A DNA stretch of 35,362 nt from Litoreibacter roseus. GTDB lineage: Bacteria > Pseudomonadota > Alphaproteobacteria > Rhodobacterales > Rhodobacteraceae. The stretch spans positions 1-35,362 of the forward strand of contig NZ_BLJE01000010.1 in the NCBI RefSeq assembly GCF_009811795.1, given 5' to 3'. Within the stretch, counting starts at the first letter, position 1. Every line of letters begins with the position of its first letter. Below the pieces are notes generated by a model. The model was not told where the DNA came from. It saw only the letters and a list, made by a program, of their open reading frames with translations, and made no database searches. This document shows positions 8,428 through 16,401 of this stretch, in pieces. The position numbers and the translations under genes are program-made.

Positions 8428-9188
8428 TCCGGCACCTCCATTGATCGGAATTTTCGTTCGTCGGCGAGTGTGGCCGCATCGACAACACCAAGCTGTCCGC
8501 CCGTGACCCCAGCGGTCGCCTCGAGCCGCCATATTTGGGTGAGGATGATCCCCAATTCTGCCGAGACACGCGTGTTGAGATCAACGGCGGCTTTCATTCC
8601 GTCCTGATCATCGATCAGGCCGACCATGGTTTCCAGGCGTCCGAGGCTTTCGCCGGCCTCGGCATGGCTTTCTTGGGCTGCGACGGACAACATCGTGCTG
8701 GAGCCCGCTTGGGTCGCGATCCGCTTGTCGGCGGGCTCTTCGCTCTCTGACAGTGATGTCAGACGATCTTGCGTGAGACCGGTGCCTGCGAGCACGCTTT
8801 CGGCCGCTGCCGTTAAATCTGCATTGGGCTTAAAGCCACTCACAAAATCCCCGCGGGACAAAGCCTCCGCGGTGGCGAGCGGTGCAGCCAATTTACCACG
8901 CAGGCGATTGAACTCCTGGACCGTAGCAAAGAGCTGCCCCAACTCGTTGCCCTCGGTGAGTGAGGCAAGCTGTCCCTCCAGGTTCAACAGTTGGCTCAAC
9001 TGCGTTTCGAGGTCATCGCGCATGGTCGTCAATTGTTGCAGCTGAATGTTCAAATCCTCCGCCATATGTTCGAGTTGCAAGACCAGCTGGCGGAGTTGAG
9101 AGCTGTCAAATGTTGGAACACCCTGAGCGACCGATTGTGATCCCGCGAGGAGTGTTGCAAGTGCCGTTCCGAAAACCTTGTTTTTCAT
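8424..9188 (-). CDS. virB5: VirB5-type minor pilus component
   Basis: This 254-residue exported protein has a signal peptide (VFGTALATLLAGSQSVAQ) followed by GVPTFDSSQLRQL, the N-terminal motif of mature VirB5 proteins. A long coiled-coil helix (residues about 30-80, rich in Gln and Leu) and a second helical bundle in the C-terminal third (around ALDLNTRVSAELG-like sequence at 200-215) match the three-helix VirB5/TraC fold. VirB5 sits at the pilus tip and helps in recipient contact. It starts with an ATGA overlap with the upstream transglycosylase hybrid, whose own N-terminus resembles it. Confidence 0.88.
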   Translation of the reverse strand: MKNKVFGTALATLLAGSQSVAQGVPTFDSSQLRQLVLQLEHMAEDLNIQLQQLTTMRDDLETQLSQLLNLEGQLASLTEGNELGQLFATVQEFNRLRGKLAAPLATAEALSRGDFVSGFKPNADLTAAAESVLAGTGLTQDRLTSLSESEEPADKRIATQAGSSTMLSVAAQESHAEAGESLGRLETMVGLIDDQDGMKAAVDLNTRVSAELGIILTQIWRLEATAGVTGGQLGVVDAATLADERKFRSMEVPE

Positions 9189-10291
9189 CTGATCTCTCCT
9201 GTTGCCATGAAGGGCCGCTCGGCCTGGTGATCTGCGGCGAGATGTAGGGTTCGAGACGCCGTCTGCTGATGGCTGGCAGCCATGAGACGCATCCTCGACG
9301 CAAGAATGCGGCCGATCTCGGCTTTGGCGTAGCTGTTGAGTTCAAATGCTCGCTTGATGTCCGGCATCTCGTCGATCTGCCGAATAATGATTGTCAGGCG
9401 ATTTAAGACCTGCTCGATCTTCGCCCGAGCGTCGGCGGCATAATTAAGTGTCGCATCCGAGATGTTGCTATACTCTGCGAGCGCCATGTCGGACGGGGAC
9501 AAGGTGCCAAGCGCATCCGCTCCCCCGATAGTCTCCAGATATGAATTATAGTACCGGGAGATGTTTCGCACGTAGCTCTGAGTTTCAGCGAAAGGGGGTA
9601 CGCCACCGTAGTCCTGGACCCGCGCGGGACCGGCATTGTAGGCGGCCAACGCAAGGGGAACGTTGCCGAATGTCTCCAGCTGCATCGTGATGTAGCGCGC
9701 GCCACCGCGCAGATTATCCATCACATCATGGCGATCCACCCCCATATCCAGGGCAGTGCCCGGCATGAGCTGCGTCAAACCGTAGGCGCCGACCGGGCTT
9801 ACAGCCGAAACGCTAAACCGACTTTCCTGCTTTATGAGCGCCTGAAACAGACAACGCCATTGGGTGGGGGTAAGTCCTGCGCGGCGAACGCCTGGTGCGT
9901 CTGCATATTCCTCCGCGACCTTGACCATCATCATTTCGATGGTTTCTCGGGCCTCGCCAAAGAGGCGGCTGTCCATAGGATGCGTATCGGCGGTGGGATA
10001 GATCGCACCCGCAGGGAAGTCCGTATGCCCCTCGAGTGCGCGAATATCAAGGCCTGGGCCAGAGAGTGCTACAGACATCGCGTCCAGCACATCCAACTGA
10101 TCGGATTGTACGGCCGACAGCCTGCCGCCTGTGTCAGACTTGTTGTCTTGTGTTTTCATATCTTTCCCCAGTGTCGAGTGAATTGCCGACAATTGAGCGA
10201 GGCCGGCGCTGTCCTGCGTGGGCACGCCTTGTGCGTGTGCTTGAGATGCTGTGCAGAGGAAAAGCAGTGAGAGAAACGCATGTGACTTCAT
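9185..10291 (-). CDS. Lytic transglycosylase (SLT) embedded in VirB5-like flanks
   Basis: This 368-residue exported protein has a signal peptide (residues 1-20) and then QGVPTQDSAGLAQL, the same opening as the neighbouring VirB5. Residues about 140-250 form an SLT/goose-lysozyme domain with catalytic Glu156 (IKQESRFS), GAYGLTQLMPGTA and ALAAYNAGPARVQDY. After this, residues about 285-345 (ARAKIEQVLNRLTIIIRQID, then ELNSYAKAEIGRILASRM) again look like the C-terminal VirB5 helices. The domain order suggests a peptidoglycan lyase grafted into a VirB5 framework, perhaps placing cell-wall opening at the pilus. The start at 10291 overlaps the lipoprotein stop as ATGA. The SLT call is strong; the VirB5 relation is my inference. 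Confidence 0.88.
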   Translation of the reverse strand: MKSHAFLSLLFLCTASQAHAQGVPTQDSAGLAQLSAIHSTLGKDMKTQDNKSDTGGRLSAVQSDQLDVLDAMSVALSGPGLDIRALEGHTDFPAGAIYPTADTHPMDSRLFGEARETIEMMMVKVAEEYADAPGVRRAGLTPTQWRCLFQALIKQESRFSVSAVSPVGAYGLTQLMPGTALDMGVDRHDVMDNLRGGARYITMQLETFGNVPLALAAYNAGPARVQDYGGVPPFAETQSYVRNISRYYNSYLETIGGADALGTLSPSDMALAEYSNISDATLNYAADARAKIEQVLNRLTIIIRQIDEMPDIKRAFELNSYAKAEIGRILASRMRLMAASHQQTASRTLHLAADHQAERPFMATGEIR

Positions 10292-10473
10292 GGGATCAAC
10301 CCGATCTCTTCGAACATGCAATCTTTTGTCGGCGGCGCTACAAATGGCAGGATCGCAGTATTGGCACCCTCGCGAGGGGAGCCGGTACCTTCGCCCAAGC
10401 AGGGTGACGTGGCGTCTGTATACTGCGTGCAGGCCACCAAGCTGGTTGTCCAGAGAAGGAAGATCATTCGCAT
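10288..10473 (-). CDS. Small lipoprotein, VirB7-like candidate
   Basis: This 61-residue protein has a short N-terminal hydrophobic stretch ending in a lipobox (SLVAC, Cys15), so it should be lipidated and anchored in the outer membrane. The mature part contains two more Cys and is otherwise low in secondary-structure signal. It overlaps the end of virB4 by 10 bp and the start of the transglycosylase hybrid by 4 bp. No separate virB7 exists between virB6 and virB8, so this may supply the VirB7 lipoprotein that pairs with VirB9. An entry-exclusion lipoprotein is an alternative. Confidence 0.65.
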   Translation of the reverse strand: MRMIFLLWTTSLVACTQYTDATSPCLGEGTGSPREGANTAILPFVAPPTKDCMFEEIGLIP

Positions 10474-12845
10474 ATGCGCCTCCAGAACTCCGGATTGCTC
10501 CGCCAATCATGGCCTACCTGAGCTTCCCCTGACCGACCACCGCCCAAGAGCGGAAGGAGGGAGCCGAGCCCGGAAAGGTCTGTATCCACAAAGACGCTAT
10601 CGTCTGTTGATCGGACCAGTGCGATACGTTGACCAGCGGTCGGTTGGGTGAGCAACGCGGCTTCTTTTTCGTTCAAGCGCAGAAAATCGTAGTCTTCTGG
10701 TTTGGCACGGTCGTTGGGAAATAGGATTTGCGTTGGAACAGTCTCGGCGATGGTTTTGCCAACTTTGGCATCCTGCAACTGACTGGGATATTGGGTCATC
10801 ATTACAACGACGCAGTTCATTTTTCGCAGCGTAACGAGCCAATTCTCGAGACGGTTCGAAAAATACGGATCATCAAGCAGCTTCCACGCCTCGTCGAGAA
10901 CGATAAGCGTGGGGCGCCGATCTTCCACAATCCGTTCAATCCGGCGCAGGATGTAGGTGAGAACCGCCATGCGTTCGGTCGACATGTCGAGGATTTCGGT
11001 CATGTCAAATCCAACGATGTCATCGTGCAGATCGAGAGCGCCATCATCAGGCGGGTCATCGAAGACCCACCCGAAGCGACCTCCGGGGGACCATGCGCTC
11101 ACGCGGGCCTGGAGTTCTTCGTTGTCATCGAGCGATTGGAACAGCGTCTGAAACGCGGTGAAGTGCTGGAGCTGTGGACCTGCCTGCGCATTTTGCACGA
11201 CGGCATTTTGAATACTACGGGATTGGGCGTTGGATAAGTTGCCATCTCGAGACAGCAGTGTTGCGAGCCAGTCTGTGAGCCAAGCTCGACCACGTTCGTC
11301 GGTTTCTGTCTGAAGCGGATTAAGCCCGGTCGGAATGCCGGCACGGATAACGTTGTAGCGTCCTCCCAAAGCCCGGATTGCCATTTCGAGGCCACAGTCT
11401 TTGTCGAAGAAGAACAGCCGGGCGCCCACGCGTTGGGATTGCGCGGCGAGAAAAGCCGTCGTGAGCGTCTTGCCGCTGCCCGTACGGCCCAGCACAAGGG
11501 TATGACCGACAGTCGGTTCCCGGGTTACAGGACCCGCCTCGTGGAAATTGAAGTTGTACCCGGACGTGCCTGTTGTCGGGAAAACGGTCAGGCGGGATCC
11601 CCAGGGTGTCTCGGTATCTGGTCGGCCCGGCGTGCATCCGTGGAGGGCGGAAAAATCCGCGAAATTGATTGTCGAGATGGGTGTCTTCCGTGCGCGGTAC
11701 GTGAAGTTGCCCGGCGCTTGCGCGAAGTAGGTGGCCTTGAGCGCAATCTTCTCGCGCACGATAACCCCCATGATTTCCTGGCCCAGACGCTTGATCTCGG
11801 CTGCGGCCTGTTCGAGCGTTGGCTGATCCGGGGCGTAAACCGCGATGGAGAGATGATGATCGCCGAAGGCGATGCGGTCGGCTTCCTGATCGTCTGCGGC
11901 CTCCAGCAATTGATCACGGAGGGATACTGCCGCATCATCGGAGGCATGCATTTGGCGAGCGATCCGCTGAATGCGTTCTGCCATGATATTGGTCGGAATC
12001 GGTGTGAATGAGTTGGTCAAAACCACATCGAGCGGCAGATCGAGCCTATCGAGAAGCGAGACATCTGTCAGGGCCGGATAGCTCTTGAGGCTGAAGAGCG
12101 CACCGAACCGCGTTTGGCCTGTTACTGCGCAGGTCATCCGCGCGGTATCTTCATTGAAAGTGACCCGGGAGGATCCGAGTCCGTGGGCGAGGGGCAGCAG
12201 CGCTTTTGGGGTTGCAATAGGGTTGAATTGACCGCTGAGCAAAGCGCCGAGATAGCCCAGCCACTCGCCGTTTGAGTTGTCGAGACGCGCGGGCTTGGCC
12301 GCCGCGAGAGCCGTCTGGAAGAAACCGGCCACCTCGTCGAGCTCCCGGGCGCGCGCTGCCCGATCTTTTATCCAGACCCGCTTTGCGAAGGCCCCGAGAA
12401 GCGGGACCCGCGCTCCCGGTTCGGGCCGCCGCAAGATGCTGAGATAGAGTTGTGGTGTTTTCAGGTCGAGACCGCCGACATGGGCTTGCCAGCGCCGATC
12501 AATCTCGGCCGCAAACCCATTGCCTTCGATGGATTTGAGGGTGACATCCTGTGGAATGGAGAGCCGGTGAATGTAGAACCCGTAGAGATTGCCGGTTTGG
12601 GCAACTACGCCAGCGACCGCCCGGCGTGTGGCGTCCAGGTCTTGATCGGGGGTTGTCAGTGAGTTGATGCCGTCAAGGCGCAGTGTCGCCATCAAGTCAC
12701 CCTCTCGCAGCGCCATGACATCGGGTTTGGCGAAAACCATAAATGGCAGATGTGTAGCAAGATGGCTCTCTCGGCCCAGTGCCGGGCCAGCTATCTCCCG
12801 CAAGGTTGCATTGGGCTGTCCGTACCGCACTCCGTCAAGCGTCAT
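10464..12845 (-). CDS. virB4: VirB4-type secretion ATPase
   Basis: VirB4 is the largest and most conserved secretion ATPase and powers pilus biogenesis. The 793-residue product has the CagE/TrbE N-terminal domain (about 150-400) and a C-terminal RecA-like domain with Walker A GRTGSGKT at 453-460, DKDCG at about 481-485 and Walker B LIVLDEAWKLLDD around 647-659. It ends with VVMMTQYPSQL and an arginine-finger-like region. All motifs are intact. The ATG at 12845 starts inside the last codons of virB3 (11-bp overlap); a longer frame reaching to 12944 is judged spurious. Confidence 0.95.
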   Translation of the reverse strand: MTLDGVRYGQPNATLREIAGPALGRESHLATHLPFMVFAKPDVMALREGDLMATLRLDGINSLTTPDQDLDATRRAVAGVVAQTGNLYGFYIHRLSIPQDVTLKSIEGNGFAAEIDRRWQAHVGGLDLKTPQLYLSILRRPEPGARVPLLGAFAKRVWIKDRAARARELDEVAGFFQTALAAAKPARLDNSNGEWLGYLGALLSGQFNPIATPKALLPLAHGLGSSRVTFNEDTARMTCAVTGQTRFGALFSLKSYPALTDVSLLDRLDLPLDVVLTNSFTPIPTNIMAERIQRIARQMHASDDAAVSLRDQLLEAADDQEADRIAFGDHHLSIAVYAPDQPTLEQAAAEIKRLGQEIMGVIVREKIALKATYFAQAPGNFTYRARKTPISTINFADFSALHGCTPGRPDTETPWGSRLTVFPTTGTSGYNFNFHEAGPVTREPTVGHTLVLGRTGSGKTLTTAFLAAQSQRVGARLFFFDKDCGLEMAIRALGGRYNVIRAGIPTGLNPLQTETDERGRAWLTDWLATLLSRDGNLSNAQSRSIQNAVVQNAQAGPQLQHFTAFQTLFQSLDDNEELQARVSAWSPGGRFGWVFDDPPDDGALDLHDDIVGFDMTEILDMSTERMAVLTYILRRIERIVEDRRPTLIVLDEAWKLLDDPYFSNRLENWLVTLRKMNCVVVMMTQYPSQLQDAKVGKTIAETVPTQILFPNDRAKPEDYDFLRLNEKEAALLTQPTAGQRIALVRSTDDSVFVDTDLSGLGSLLPLLGGGRSGEAQVGHDWRSNPEFWRRICE

Positions 12846-13113
12846 AGCTGTCGCCCCCATGGAGCGATCGGTTGCGCGTGGCGCGCACTGAACCATAAGA
12901 GACCCGTAGTATTTCGAAGAAATGGGGCTCCTTGTCCGCGACAAACCAGAGGACTGGATATGCCGACATACCGATGAGAAAGAAGATCAAGGACTTGGTC
13001 CAGATAAACGGCAGTACCACGCCGAGTGCCAGCACAACGAGATATCCGACGGGAAGACCCAGATACTTGGGCGGACGAGCGAGACCTAGAAATAGCGGCG
13101 AGCGTTCGGCCAT
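12835..13113 (-). CDS. virB3: VirB3-type inner-membrane protein
   Basis: This 92-residue protein shows the VirB3 pattern: a short N-terminus with PLFLGLARPPKYLGLP, two close membrane segments (about 21-36 and 41-58) and a charged cytoplasmic tail. VirB3 works with VirB4 in pilus assembly. The ATG shares one base with the virB2 stop (TGATG) and the end overlaps virB4. Confidence 0.9.
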   Translation of the reverse strand: MAERSPLFLGLARPPKYLGLPVGYLVVLALGVVLPFIWTKSLIFFLIGMSAYPVLWFVADKEPHFFEILRVSYGSVRATRNRSLHGGDSYDA

Positions 13114-13418
13114 CAGGTGAACCCTCCGACAATCGTGTCTGCGGAAAAAATCAATACGATCCCGATCACAACAGAGGCGAACCAGCCCCAGTTCAGCCGT
13201 CCCATCATGCACAGGAAGCCGGTGCAGATGACGGCGAGCGTGGACACTGCAACCCCAATGGGGCCGGTCAGTGAAGCCTCGACGGTCTCGAGCATGTTCT
13301 GGATCGGCGAGAGGTCCTGTGCCGCGCCCGGCACTGCGAAGAGCCCGGCCCATCCGGCGATGACTATCAATCGGGTCGTGGCACTGAAACGGCCCTGTCG
13401 ATGTCTTTGCATGATCAA
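13113..13418 (-). CDS. virB2: VirB2-type major pilin
   Basis: This 101-residue prepilin has a long N-terminal signal (about 1-34, ending GAAQ) and two hydrophobic helices (TGPIGVAVSTLAVICTGFL and GWFASVVIGIVLIFSADTIV) separated by a small polar loop (MMGRLNW). This is the TrbC/VirB2 arrangement that gives a small helical-hairpin pilin. It lies 7 bp after virB1. A second ATG two codons in could be the real start. Confidence 0.9.
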   Translation of the reverse strand: MIMQRHRQGRFSATTRLIVIAGWAGLFAVPGAAQDLSPIQNMLETVEASLTGPIGVAVSTLAVICTGFLCMMGRLNWGWFASVVIGIVLIFSADTIVGGFT

Positions 13419-13425
13419 GTCCCTT

Positions 13426-14112
13426 TCAGTGCCGCTGCTCGACGGTTGTTACTCTTGGTATGGAGGGTCTTTGCTGAGGCGACAGCGGCCGGAGAAGCTC
13501 CAGGCCCGAAAGGGCCAAGCGGGCCCGTATCCGATGGATCCTCGCGATATACCGCCGTGTTTCCGGAAAGGGCGGCACCTGCCCGTAGGTGCGAATACGT
13601 GTGGGCCCGGCGTTGTATGCGGCCAAGGCAAGGTCAATGTCACGGAAACGTCTCAGTTGTGTAAGGAGATACCGGGCCGAGCCGTCGAGATTCTGCTCTG
13701 GATCTTTGGGATCAACGTCCAGGGCCCGTGCCGTGGCGGGCATGAGTTGACCCAAACCCACTGCACCTTTTGCGCTGACTGCGTCCGAACGATAGAGGCT
13801 CTCTGCCTCGATCAGCGCGCGGAAGAGATAGTGCCAGTTTGGCGACGATAGGGACAGACGTTGCAGGATCTCTTTGTGTGCGTAGCGTGCAGCGGTGATT
13901 TCAATGGCGCGCAGGACTCGGTTTCGGTCGCCACTCTTCGTCTGGCCGCTCTTTGTATTCGTGTAGTTTTGGGCATGTTGGAGATTGTCTGGCTCATGGG
14001 CGACCCATCCCGCGGTGGTTCTAAGGTTTCCGTCGCTCCGGAAGATCATCGCCTCGGCCATCGGCATCGAAGGTGATGTCATAGTCACGATCAAAGCACA
14101 AAGGCCGACCAT
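13426..14112 (-). CDS. virB1: VirB1-type lytic transglycosylase
   Basis: This 228-residue exported enzyme opens peptidoglycan for assembly of the secretion machine. It has a hydrophobic N-terminal export signal (MVGLCALIVTMTSPSMPMAEA), a linker, and an SLT domain with catalytic Glu104 (LIEAESLYRSDAVS), GAVGLGQLMPATA at about 116-128 and ALAAYNAGPTRIRTYG at about 162-177. It is the first core gene of the operon, and the locus also encodes a second SLT protein at 9185-10291. The ATG at 14112 is chosen for its signal peptide; this makes the 5' end overlap the upstream small gene by 92 bp. Confidence 0.88.
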   Translation of the reverse strand: MVGLCALIVTMTSPSMPMAEAMIFRSDGNLRTTAGWVAHEPDNLQHAQNYTNTKSGQTKSGDRNRVLRAIEITAARYAHKEILQRLSLSSPNWHYLFRALIEAESLYRSDAVSAKGAVGLGQLMPATARALDVDPKDPEQNLDGSARYLLTQLRRFRDIDLALAAYNAGPTRIRTYGQVPPFPETRRYIARIHRIRARLALSGLELLRPLSPQQRPSIPRVTTVEQRH

Positions 14113-14368
14113 CGCCGAATTCCCGATGGTGTTTGAACAACCCCGGCCAGATATTAAACAGACGGGCCTCTGGCCCGTGAGGTCCAAACCTTGTGGAAAC
14201 GAGAACTGACTCCGGTTCTCCCTCGCAGAGGTAGACGCATTGGTAACGCGGCTTGCCATCATCGGTGACCCCGACACGCTCGTACCGACAGCGAAACGCA
14301 CGTTCCGATGCGATGAGGTCTTTCACCCCATCAATCGTGATCAGAAGTTGATGTTTCTTGATCGGCAT
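14021..14368 (-). CDS. Hypothetical protein at the head of the virB operon
   Basis: This 115-residue soluble protein is not recognised. It starts MPIKKHQLLITIDGVKDLIA, has regular alternation of charged and hydrophobic residues and contains YERVGVTDDGKPRYQCVYL and FDRDYDITFDADGRGDDLP, which read like strands of a small alpha/beta domain. No signal peptide or membrane segment is visible. Its 3' end overlaps the start of virB1 in another frame. Lying first after the divergent control region, it may be a regulator or accessory factor of the operon, but that is only positional. Confidence 0.65.
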   Translation of the reverse strand: MPIKKHQLLITIDGVKDLIASERAFRCRYERVGVTDDGKPRYQCVYLCEGEPESVLVSTRFGPHGPEARLFNIWPGLFKHHREFGDGRPLCFDRDYDITFDADGRGDDLPERRKP

Positions 14369-14429
14369 CGGGCTCCCCCACTGGCAGCCCTTCTACACGT
14401 TGCAAGAAAGCGCGCAAAGACACCACTTT

Positions 14430-14446
14430 GCAATATGTAATATTGC
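14430..14446. promoter_or_regulatory. Perfect inverted repeat in the divergent promoter region
   Basis: GCAATAT and ATATTGC form a perfect 7-bp inverted repeat around GTA. It lies between the virB operon (minus) and the TrbM-like gene (plus), and overlaps a possible plus-strand promoter: TTGCAA at 14428-14433 and TATATT at 14453-14458 with a 19-bp spacer. This is a good candidate operator controlling both directions. The regulator is unknown. Confidence 0.5.
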
Positions 14447-14502
14447 GCAATGTATATTTTCAGCAGATATGTGCTCATCATCCCTCGAAACGGAGCGAGC
14501 CC

Positions 14503-15075
14503 ATGCTGCGAAACTTATCACTTACACTCTGCACGAGTTTTTTTCTGACGGGTACTATCCCGGCCAAAGCTTACGATATGGATTGCGCGATTTTGCTCTG
14601 CATGGCGGGCGGATTTCCAGAAAGCGCTGTGTGTGCGGCGGCCCATACGGAAATGATCCGGCGTGTGACGCCTTGGCCAAGTAAGCCGCCTTTTGGAGTT
14701 TGCAGCTATAGCGCCTCCTCGGAGACACCGAGCGCAGGAGCCATCCGGCGCCAATACACCGCCATACCGGATTTTGCGTGGCTGGAGCGAACGCGGGTAA
14801 TCTGGTGGTCGGGTTGGTCAGTCGAAGATGCGCAAAAGGCGCGGCGCTGGACCTGGCGGATCCGATCCTGCGAGGCCGACAGCAAGGACTGCAAACTTCT
14901 TTCGAGTGGTCATCGGCGACACAGCCCGTGGCCGAAGGAGTTTATAACTGAGAATGGTCAGAGCATTGCGAGCCCGGTTTTAGCTGATCACGGCCCTGTT
15001 CGCAGCCGCGGCATCATCCTTGAGTACAGTGACATCGACGGCAAAATGTCCCATTCTGACTGGATCAGATATTAA
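14503..15075 (+). CDS. Exported TrbM/KikA-like conjugation accessory protein
   Basis: This 190-residue protein has a signal peptide (RNLSLTLCTSFFLTGTIPAKA) and then a Cys-rich segment: DCAILLCMAGGFPESAVC, then MIRRVTPWPSKPPFGVC. The CxxxxC spacing and the LCMAGG block recall the TrbM/KikA/MpfK family of small exported proteins found beside conjugation operons. I make that match from memory and hold it moderately. The C-terminal 100 residues include a Trp-rich stretch (VIWWSGWSVEDAQKARRW). A GGAG site lies about 8 bp before the ATG at 14503. The gene diverges from the virB operon. Confidence 0.65.
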   Translation: MLRNLSLTLCTSFFLTGTIPAKAYDMDCAILLCMAGGFPESAVCAAAHTEMIRRVTPWPSKPPFGVCSYSASSETPSAGAIRRQYTAIPDFAWLERTRVIWWSGWSVEDAQKARRWTWRIRSCEADSKDCKLLSSGHRRHSPWPKEFITENGQSIASPVLADHGPVRSRGIILEYSDIDGKMSHSDWIRY

Positions 15076-15275
15076 GGCGACCAGATGCCATACATTATCC
15101 CCATGATTTCACGCTCTTGGACCTCTGTGTTCCCCAACATCTCTGGATCCACAAGCCAACTTCGGGTCTGCAGCCCTGTATTCCATTCGTGATCGAGCCA
15201 CACCGACACCTCCTCGCTATCGCGCAGGATGTAGCCTTCCCGGATCGGTACGGCACGTGTCAGGCGATCTTTCAT
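15072..15275 (-). CDS. Small protein downstream of the luxR-desaturase pair
   Basis: This 67-residue protein starts MKDRLTRAVPIREGYILRD and has well-mixed, protein-like composition with three Trp. An AGGAAGG ribosome-binding site lies just before the ATG. It follows the desaturase by 61 bp on the same strand and converges with the TrbM-like gene, overlapping its end by 4 bp. No family is recognised. It could be a third gene of the luxR-desaturase operon. Confidence 0.55.
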   Translation of the reverse strand: MKDRLTRAVPIREGYILRDSEEVSVWLDHEWNTGLQTRSWLVDPEMLGNTEVQEREIMGIMYGIWSP

Positions 15276-15336
15276 GGCCTTCCTCAGATTGTCAGGCGCA
15301 GCAATTGCGACGGGTCAATTGGTTTGTCGCATCTTC

Positions 15337-16401
15337 CTAGACTGGCGCTCGGACCTTTGCCGACAGTGCCCGACGTTGTCCCTCTTCGGAAAAGCTGACC
15401 ATCTTTTGGCGCTGCGGATCCCAAAGATGAAAGCGAACGGACCGAAGGCTCTCTCGCAGACTTATTCGGTTGATTTCGCGCAGTTCGGGATAGTCCCGCA
15501 GAACCTCCGGAATTCTGTAGAACGGAATGCGTGCATAAAGATGATGGACATGGTGGACGCTGATATTGGCGGTGAACCACGCGAGCCAGCGTGGCAAATC
15601 CACATAGGAGGAGCCAGCAAGCGCTGCTTCGTGCACCTGCCAGTCCTGTGCTTGCGCCCAGTAGGTTTCTTCGAACTGATGCTGCACGAAAAACGTCAAC
15701 ACGCCTGCCGTCGCCCCCACCAGGACCGATGGGAACAAGATGACGAAAACCGGTGCCCAGCCACCGAGGGCAACCATGGCGCTGATCAAGATAGCAAGGC
15801 TCAAGTTGAGCCCCATTGCGCTGGCCCAGCATCGCCCGTCGCGCCAGAGCCCGAAGGGCAGGCGGTACTTGATGAAGAAGAGCAGAAACGGCGCCAGCCC
15901 GAAGAGAAAAAGAGGATGGCGGTAAACCCTGTAGGCGAGCCGCCCAATTGGCGATTTCGCCTCGTATTCCCAGACGGTCAAGGTCAGCACCTCTCCCAGA
16001 TCGCGAGCGTCCAGATTGCCATGCCCCGCATGGTGGGCGCCATGCATCCGGCACCAGAGCCCGTGGGGCGTGAACGTCAAAAGCGAGAGAATGCGTCCTG
16101 TCCAGGTATTGGCCGGGCGCGTGCGAAACAGCGCAAAATGTCCGCAATCATGCTGGATGCAGAAAATGCGCATCAGGAAGAACCCAATTGGCAGCGACAA
16201 TGCTAAGGCCAACAACGGGCTTACCGTGAGTGCAGACCAAGCACAAAACCAGAGCAGGGCGAAGGGTACCAGAGTGTTGCAGAGGCTCCAGGCGGTCTTC
16301 CGGGGGAGAGGGTCCCGGTATCGCGCGAGGCATCGAACCCAGTCTTGCGGTGAGCGCGCTCCGGACACCCTATCATGCTTGAGTTCTCTTGTGTCATTCA
16401 T
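15337..16401 (-). CDS. Membrane fatty-acid desaturase, coupled to a LuxR solo
   Basis: This 354-residue integral membrane di-iron enzyme has three histidine boxes: HDCGH at 84-88, HGAHH at 120-124 and HHVHH at 283-287. Four or more hydrophobic segments surround them (for example about 41-62, 64-82, 163-180, 200-240). This is the DesA-like acyl-lipid or acyl-CoA desaturase pattern with all iron ligands present. The start at 16401 overlaps the stop of the LuxR gene as ATGA, so the two should be translated together; the open frame reaches 16569 but the extra residues run antiparallel through luxR and are not family-like. It probably changes membrane or signal-lipid unsaturation in response to the regulator, by inference from coupling. 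Confidence 0.9.
   Translation of the reverse strand: MNDTRELKHDRVSGARSPQDWVRCLARYRDPLPRKTAWSLCNTLVPFALLWFCAWSALTVSPLLALALSLPIGFFLMRIFCIQHDCGHFALFRTRPANTWTGRILSLLTFTPHGLWCRMHGAHHAGHGNLDARDLGEVLTLTVWEYEAKSPIGRLAYRVYRHPLFLFGLAPFLLFFIKYRLPFGLWRDGRCWASAMGLNLSLAILISAMVALGGWAPVFVILFPSVLVGATAGVLTFFVQHQFEETYWAQAQDWQVHEAALAGSSYVDLPRWLAWFTANISVHHVHHLYARIPFYRIPEVLRDYPELREINRISLRESLRSVRFHLWDPQRQKMVSFSEEGQRRALSAKVRAPV

Noticed and set aside
13117-13851. 244-residue plus-strand frame over virB1/virB2
   Set aside because: It is antisense to virB2 and virB1, which have strong family motifs and operon spacing.
15284-16147. Long minus-strand frame inside the desaturase region
   Set aside because: It is a shadow of the desaturase in another frame. 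Its composition is Arg/Pro/Ala-rich and it has no domain, while the desaturase frame holds all three His boxes.
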